Both the position numbers and the translations under genes were made by a program. A DNA stretch of 64,000 nucleotides from Alloscardovia sp963543015. Its GTDB lineage: Bacteria > Actinomycetota > Actinomycetes > Actinomycetales > Bifidobacteriaceae. Positions 61,595-64,000 of the stretch are shown here, in pieces. Positions within the stretch are counted from its first letter, which is position 1. Every line of letters starts with the position of its first letter. The stretch spans positions 1 to 64,000 of the forward strand of contig CAUTYZ010000002.1 of NCBI GenBank assembly GCA_963543015.1. Reading direction: 5' to 3'. The notes under the pieces were generated by a model, which did no database searches, was not told where the DNA came from, and saw only the letters and a list, made by a program, of their open reading frames with translations.

Positions 61595-62194
61595 ATGGAT
61601 TATAAGGTCGGAGACACCGTAGTTTATCCACGTCATGGAGCTGCGCGAATTGAGGAAATTTCCGAGCGCGAATTGCGTGGAGAAAAGAAACTCTATCTTA
61701 AGCTTTCTGTTCTTTCATCTGATGGTCTTATTATTAACGTTCCTGCAGATACTGTGGAACAACTTGGTGTGCGCGATATCGTCGATACCGTTGCTGTGGC
61801 GAAGGTATTCGAAATTTTGCGAACGCCAATTGTCGAGGAAAAGACAAACTGGTCTCGTCGCTATAAGCTCAATCAGGAAAAGATTGCATCGGGTGATGTC
61901 AACAAGGTTGCAGAAGTTGTGCGTGATCTCGCTCAGCGCGATGACAACGACCACGGTCTGTCCGCAGGGGAGAAGCGAATGCTTGCCCGTGCTCGTGCAA
62001 TTTTGACTTCGGAAATCGCTTTGAGTGAGAAGCTTGACGAGGACGAGGCACAACGTTTGCTGGACGTAAACCTTGGCTATGAAGAGCCACAGCCTGGCGA
62101 TGAGAAGCATCATGCAATGGCTCCAGAAGAACCAGCGGATGCTACATTGCAGCGCGTGGAGGAGGAAGAGGCGAAGGCCTCGAAGAAGAAGTAG
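61595..62194 (+). CDS. carD: CarD family transcription regulator
   Basis: RNA polymerase-binding protein that stabilises open complexes and controls rRNA transcription in actinobacteria. N-terminal RNAP-interaction domain (about 1-60) starts DYKVGDTVVYPRHGAARIEEI; the helical C-terminal domain includes NWSRRYKLNQEKIASGD, VVRDLAQRDDNDHGLSAGEKRMLARARAIL. 199 aa with an acidic/Lys tail, longer than the 162 aa of the mycobacterial protein. ATG 61595 is preceded by GGAGG at 11 bases, a slightly long spacing; the frame from 61520 adds unsupported residues. Confidence 0.93.
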   Translation: MDYKVGDTVVYPRHGAARIEEISERELRGEKKLYLKLSVLSSDGLIINVPADTVEQLGVRDIVDTVAVAKVFEILRTPIVEEKTNWSRRYKLNQEKIASGDVNKVAEVVRDLAQRDDNDHGLSAGEKRMLARARAILTSEIALSEKLDEDEAQRLLDVNLGYEEPQPGDEKHHAMAPEEPADATLQRVEEEEAKASKKK

Positions 62195-62272
62195 CGCGGG
62201 TTTGAAACTTGCGGTTTTGGGGCTTTACATGAAGCCTTAACGTAAAGTGAGAAGCGACTGGCGAAGCACTTG

Positions 62273-62310
62273 GAGAAGCGGAATTGTCGAATAGGCAGTT
62301 CCGCTTCTCT
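62273..62310 (+). terminator. Terminator of carD
   Basis: GAGAAGCGGAA (62273-62283) pairs with TTCCGCTTCTC (62299-62309), followed by TGTTGTGT. Eleven perfect pairs about 80 bases after the stop. Confidence 0.8.
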
Positions 62311-62330
62311 GTTGTGTGCGGGGGTAACGT

Positions 62331-62407
62331 GTTTTTTTGCATATGAACCTATTTTGAGGAGAGGAAGCGTTCGATGGGGAACTGGAAATGGGTTCATGTG
62401 CAAAAAC
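62331..62407. repeat. Inverted-repeat element, copy A
   Basis: A left arm with TTGCATATGAACCTATTT and a right arm with AAATGGGTTCATGTGCAA pair over about 18 positions, with G-U pairs where they differ, around a 30-base centre containing CGATGGGG. It is related in both arms and centre to copy B 170 bases downstream. Confidence 0.8.
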
Positions 62408-62576
62408 TTGTTTTCGACAAAGGAAAACGCCACTCACATCACCGATTATGTTTGATTGAATTGGTCGTAATCAACGTGACGGTCTACCGGCTGTGTGGGT
62501 AAAAATGCGATGCGGGGGGGACGATGGGAGAGGAGTGGCGAACCCGGAAATGTTGGCTGATGCGATTCCTCGATAT

Positions 62577-62649
62577 CTTTTGTACATGAACCCATTTCAG
62601 ACAGGATATTCCACGATGGGGGATCCAAAATAGGTTCATATGCAAAAAA
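62577..62649. repeat. Inverted-repeat element, copy B
   Basis: Left arm TTTTGTACATGAACCCATTT and right arm AAATAGGTTCATATGCAAAA form the same kind of hairpin as copy A, with a centre of similar length that also carries CGATGGGG in the same orientation. The two copies therefore share an ancestor. Confidence 0.8.
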
Positions 62650-62817
62650 TTTTATTCTCTTGCATAATTAAGGCCCACAATTGATGTTATTGACGTTGAT
62701 GACTAGTGCGGCATAGGAAGAGAGGAGAGAGTAAAGAACGAGCACAAGAGGAGAAAGACCACTGGAAGGGTAGGAGAGTAAAACGAGAACCTACGTGCGA
62801 ACCAACAAGAAATGGCT

Positions 62818-62845
62818 CCCTAGTTTCCTAGAGAGCCATTTCTCA
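62818..62845 (-). terminator. Terminator of the metal ABC transporter operon
   Basis: AAATGGCTCTC and GAGAGCCATTT-type arms (around 62811-62844) form a long stem just past the permease stop; the minus strand is followed by TCTTGTTGG, so the T run is weak. Confidence 0.55.
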
Positions 62846-62872
62846 TAACAGGAGCATAGTGCCCGGTTATTC

Positions 62873-63691
62873 TCACCTTCTCAGCGCCACAATTGCCTTC
62901 ACAACCAGCCACATTGCCACGCTGATAGTCACGACGACGAAGCTTGGCGGCATGTCAAAAATGGTGGATAGCAGCAACCCGCCCCACATAGAGATAAGAC
63001 AGAGCACGAAGGTCATAATAATTGCGCGCAAAGGTGACCGAGTAATCATCATGGCTGTGTCCGCAGGAGTAATGACAAGCGCAAAAATTAGCAACGTTCC
63101 CACAGCAGGAACTGCTACGGTGATGACACTTCCCATCATCACCATAAAGACGATTCCCAGCAAAGTGACAGGAATGCCTTTTGCGCGAGCTACGTTTTCG
63201 TCCAAGGAACTGAAGAGCAGCGGGCGGAAGACGATAAGAAGAACGAGGATGAGCAGGATATCAAATATTGCGAAAGTGACTAATTGATCAGCGGTAATCG
63301 TCAGCACAGATCCAAATAAAATCGATTGCATTTGGCGTGACGCGCCTGAGGAGAGATTTGCAAAATATAGACCAATGGCAGTAGCAAATGCCAGTACAGA
63401 TCCTGTAGCTACTTCTCGGTCAGATGCTCGTTTTCCTAAAGCGCCGATGACGAGAGCGCCCCCAATTGCAAAAATTCCCATTCCCCAGAGGACTGGAATG
63501 CCCAGAAGCACCGCACCTGTAGCGCCAGGCATGCCGATATGTGCCAACGCATGCGCTGCGAACGTTGATTTTCGGGTAATGACGAAATATCCGACGACTG
63601 CTGCGGCGATGGAGATAAGAATTCCGGCAATAAAAGCGCGCTGTACGAAATCCGCTTGGAGGACTGTCATCCATTGTGGGTTATATGTCAT
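62873..63691 (-). CDS. Metal ABC transporter permease (ABC-3 family)
   Basis: Membrane subunit of a zinc/manganese-type ABC importer (ZnuB/MntB/TroC family), 272 aa with about eight hydrophobic helices. Family marks: FVQRAFIAGILISIAAAVVGYF, TFAAHALAHIGMPGATGA, FGSVLTIT and the cytoplasmic coupling loop RPLLFSSLDENVARAKGIPV. It starts two bases after the stop of the partial gene to its right, which is expected to be the ATP-binding subunit. The metal (Zn, Mn or Fe) cannot be fixed from this subunit. Confidence 0.9.
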   Translation of the reverse strand: MTYNPQWMTVLQADFVQRAFIAGILISIAAAVVGYFVITRKSTFAAHALAHIGMPGATGAVLLGIPVLWGMGIFAIGGALVIGALGKRASDREVATGSVLAFATAIGLYFANLSSGASRQMQSILFGSVLTITADQLVTFAIFDILLILVLLIVFRPLLFSSLDENVARAKGIPVTLLGIVFMVMMGSVITVAVPAVGTLLIFALVITPADTAMMITRSPLRAIIMTFVLCLISMWGGLLLSTIFDMPPSFVVVTISVAMWLVVKAIVALRR

Positions 63692-63693
63692 GA

Positions 63694-64000
63694 TTAGTTC
63701 TCCTGCTCGCTCTGGGAAAGTGCGCTTTGGGAAAGTGCGTTCTGCGATAGCACATCCTGTGAAGCTGCGGTGTTACGCGTGCCCGAAGCATCATCGGCAG
63801 TATCGCCATCAGAGCCATCAAAGACATCAAAGACATCAGCATCATCAGCACCCGCGCTATCTGCCAACTGCGATTTGCGGATCTGCTCCGGAGAATGCCA
63901 TTGCGCGGCATCCTTAGTCAAATGCTCATCATGAACGGTTCGACTTGGTGGCTCCATCGCAGAATTATGAGTTACGAACATGTCTCCCTGCGGCGTCGTA
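63694..64000 (-). CDS. C-terminal end of an ABC transporter gene, partial (probably ATPase subunit)
   Basis: The frame is open through the right window edge, so only the last 101 or so codons are seen. No ATPase motif lies within this part; the assignment rests on position, directly upstream of and two bases from the permease gene. The visible end is unusual: an Asp-rich stretch (DADVFDVFDGSDGDTADD) and a run of SQxALSQ repeats to the stop, forming a hydrophilic tail. An ATG at 63981 is internal and has no need to be a start. Confidence 0.55.
   Translation of the reverse strand, partial: TTPQGDMFVTHNSAMEPPSRTVHDEHLTKDAAQWHSPEQIRKSQLADSAGADDADVFDVFDGSDGDTADDASGTRNTAASQDVLSQNALSQSALSQSEQEN

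Larger units (their letters stand above)
62195..62872. other. Intergenic region between carD and znuB-like gene
   Basis: 678 bases with no credible gene. It holds the carD terminator, two related inverted-repeat elements (62331-62407 and 62577-62649), a G7 run (62514-62520), and near 62818-62845 a possible terminator of the convergent ABC permease gene (AATGGCTCTC and GAGAGCCATT arms). All are described separately or here. Confidence 0.6.

Overview
The window looks like a piece of chromosome from a low- to mid-GC member of the family Bifidobacteriaceae (an Alloscardovia- or Gardnerella-like actinobacterium; the genus is my inference). The actinobacterial signs are a WhiB1-type regulator, CarD, a PdtaS-type kinase, the eno-divIC-DUF501-ppx gene order, a GT2 / DUF5719 / LCP cell-envelope cluster and the RDRHGRG-type 'metallopeptidase' protein. 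Base composition and codon use look fairly even by eye; nothing was computed. No rRNA operon, prophage, transposase or CRISPR array was seen.

Layout. 1-7.5 kb: a 9-bp tandem repeat, tRNA-Arg, nhaA and a LOG-family hydrolase, a methyltransferase, an MGMT-type alkyltransferase, and the yraN-comM-dprA operon. 7.8-16.3 kb: an accessory-looking stretch with two interrupted genes (an unrecognised protein with a stop and a frameshift; a DUF4241 protein with one in-frame TGA), pdxY, metY, a ROK regulator, an orphan NarL-type response regulator and an exonuclease-BRCT protein. 16.4-19.8 kb: prolyl aminopeptidase-like hydrolase, proC, ychF. 19.9-30.9 kb: a complete alpha-glucan cluster, pulA-glgB-glgC-glgD-glgA-glgP, in the order and with the GlgC/GlgD pair typical of lactobacilli and streptococci. 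31-43.5 kb: housekeeping genes (acetyltransferase, pth-mfd, eno-divIC-DUF501-ppx, tRNA-Leu, FKBP, greA, pdtaS). 43.5-55.2 kb: envelope and division cluster (whiB1-like, an FtsK/EccC-like ATPase, two LCP ligases, a large membrane GT2, DUF5719, metallopeptidase-like protein). 55.2-64 kb: a HAD phosphatase fused to an OmpR/PhoB-type DNA-binding domain, comF, an SOS-boxed umuD-umuC pair, an OmpR/HK two-component system, carD, a repeat-bearing intergenic region, and a metal ABC transporter running off the right edge.

How it fits together. The glg cluster should let the cell turn glucose-1-phosphate into glycogen (GlgC/GlgD, GlgA, GlgB) and recover it (PulA, GlgP). Competence-type DNA handling is represented by DprA, ComM and ComF, and DNA damage response by UmuDC, Mfd and the alkyltransferase. 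Of most interest are the HAD-winged-helix fusion (55.2-56.4 kb), the Firmicutes-style glg cluster with a G9 tract and palindromes in its control regions, a CRP/GlxR-type palindrome before eno, and a pair of related inverted repeats after carD. All functional names are from sequence reading only; no database search was run.
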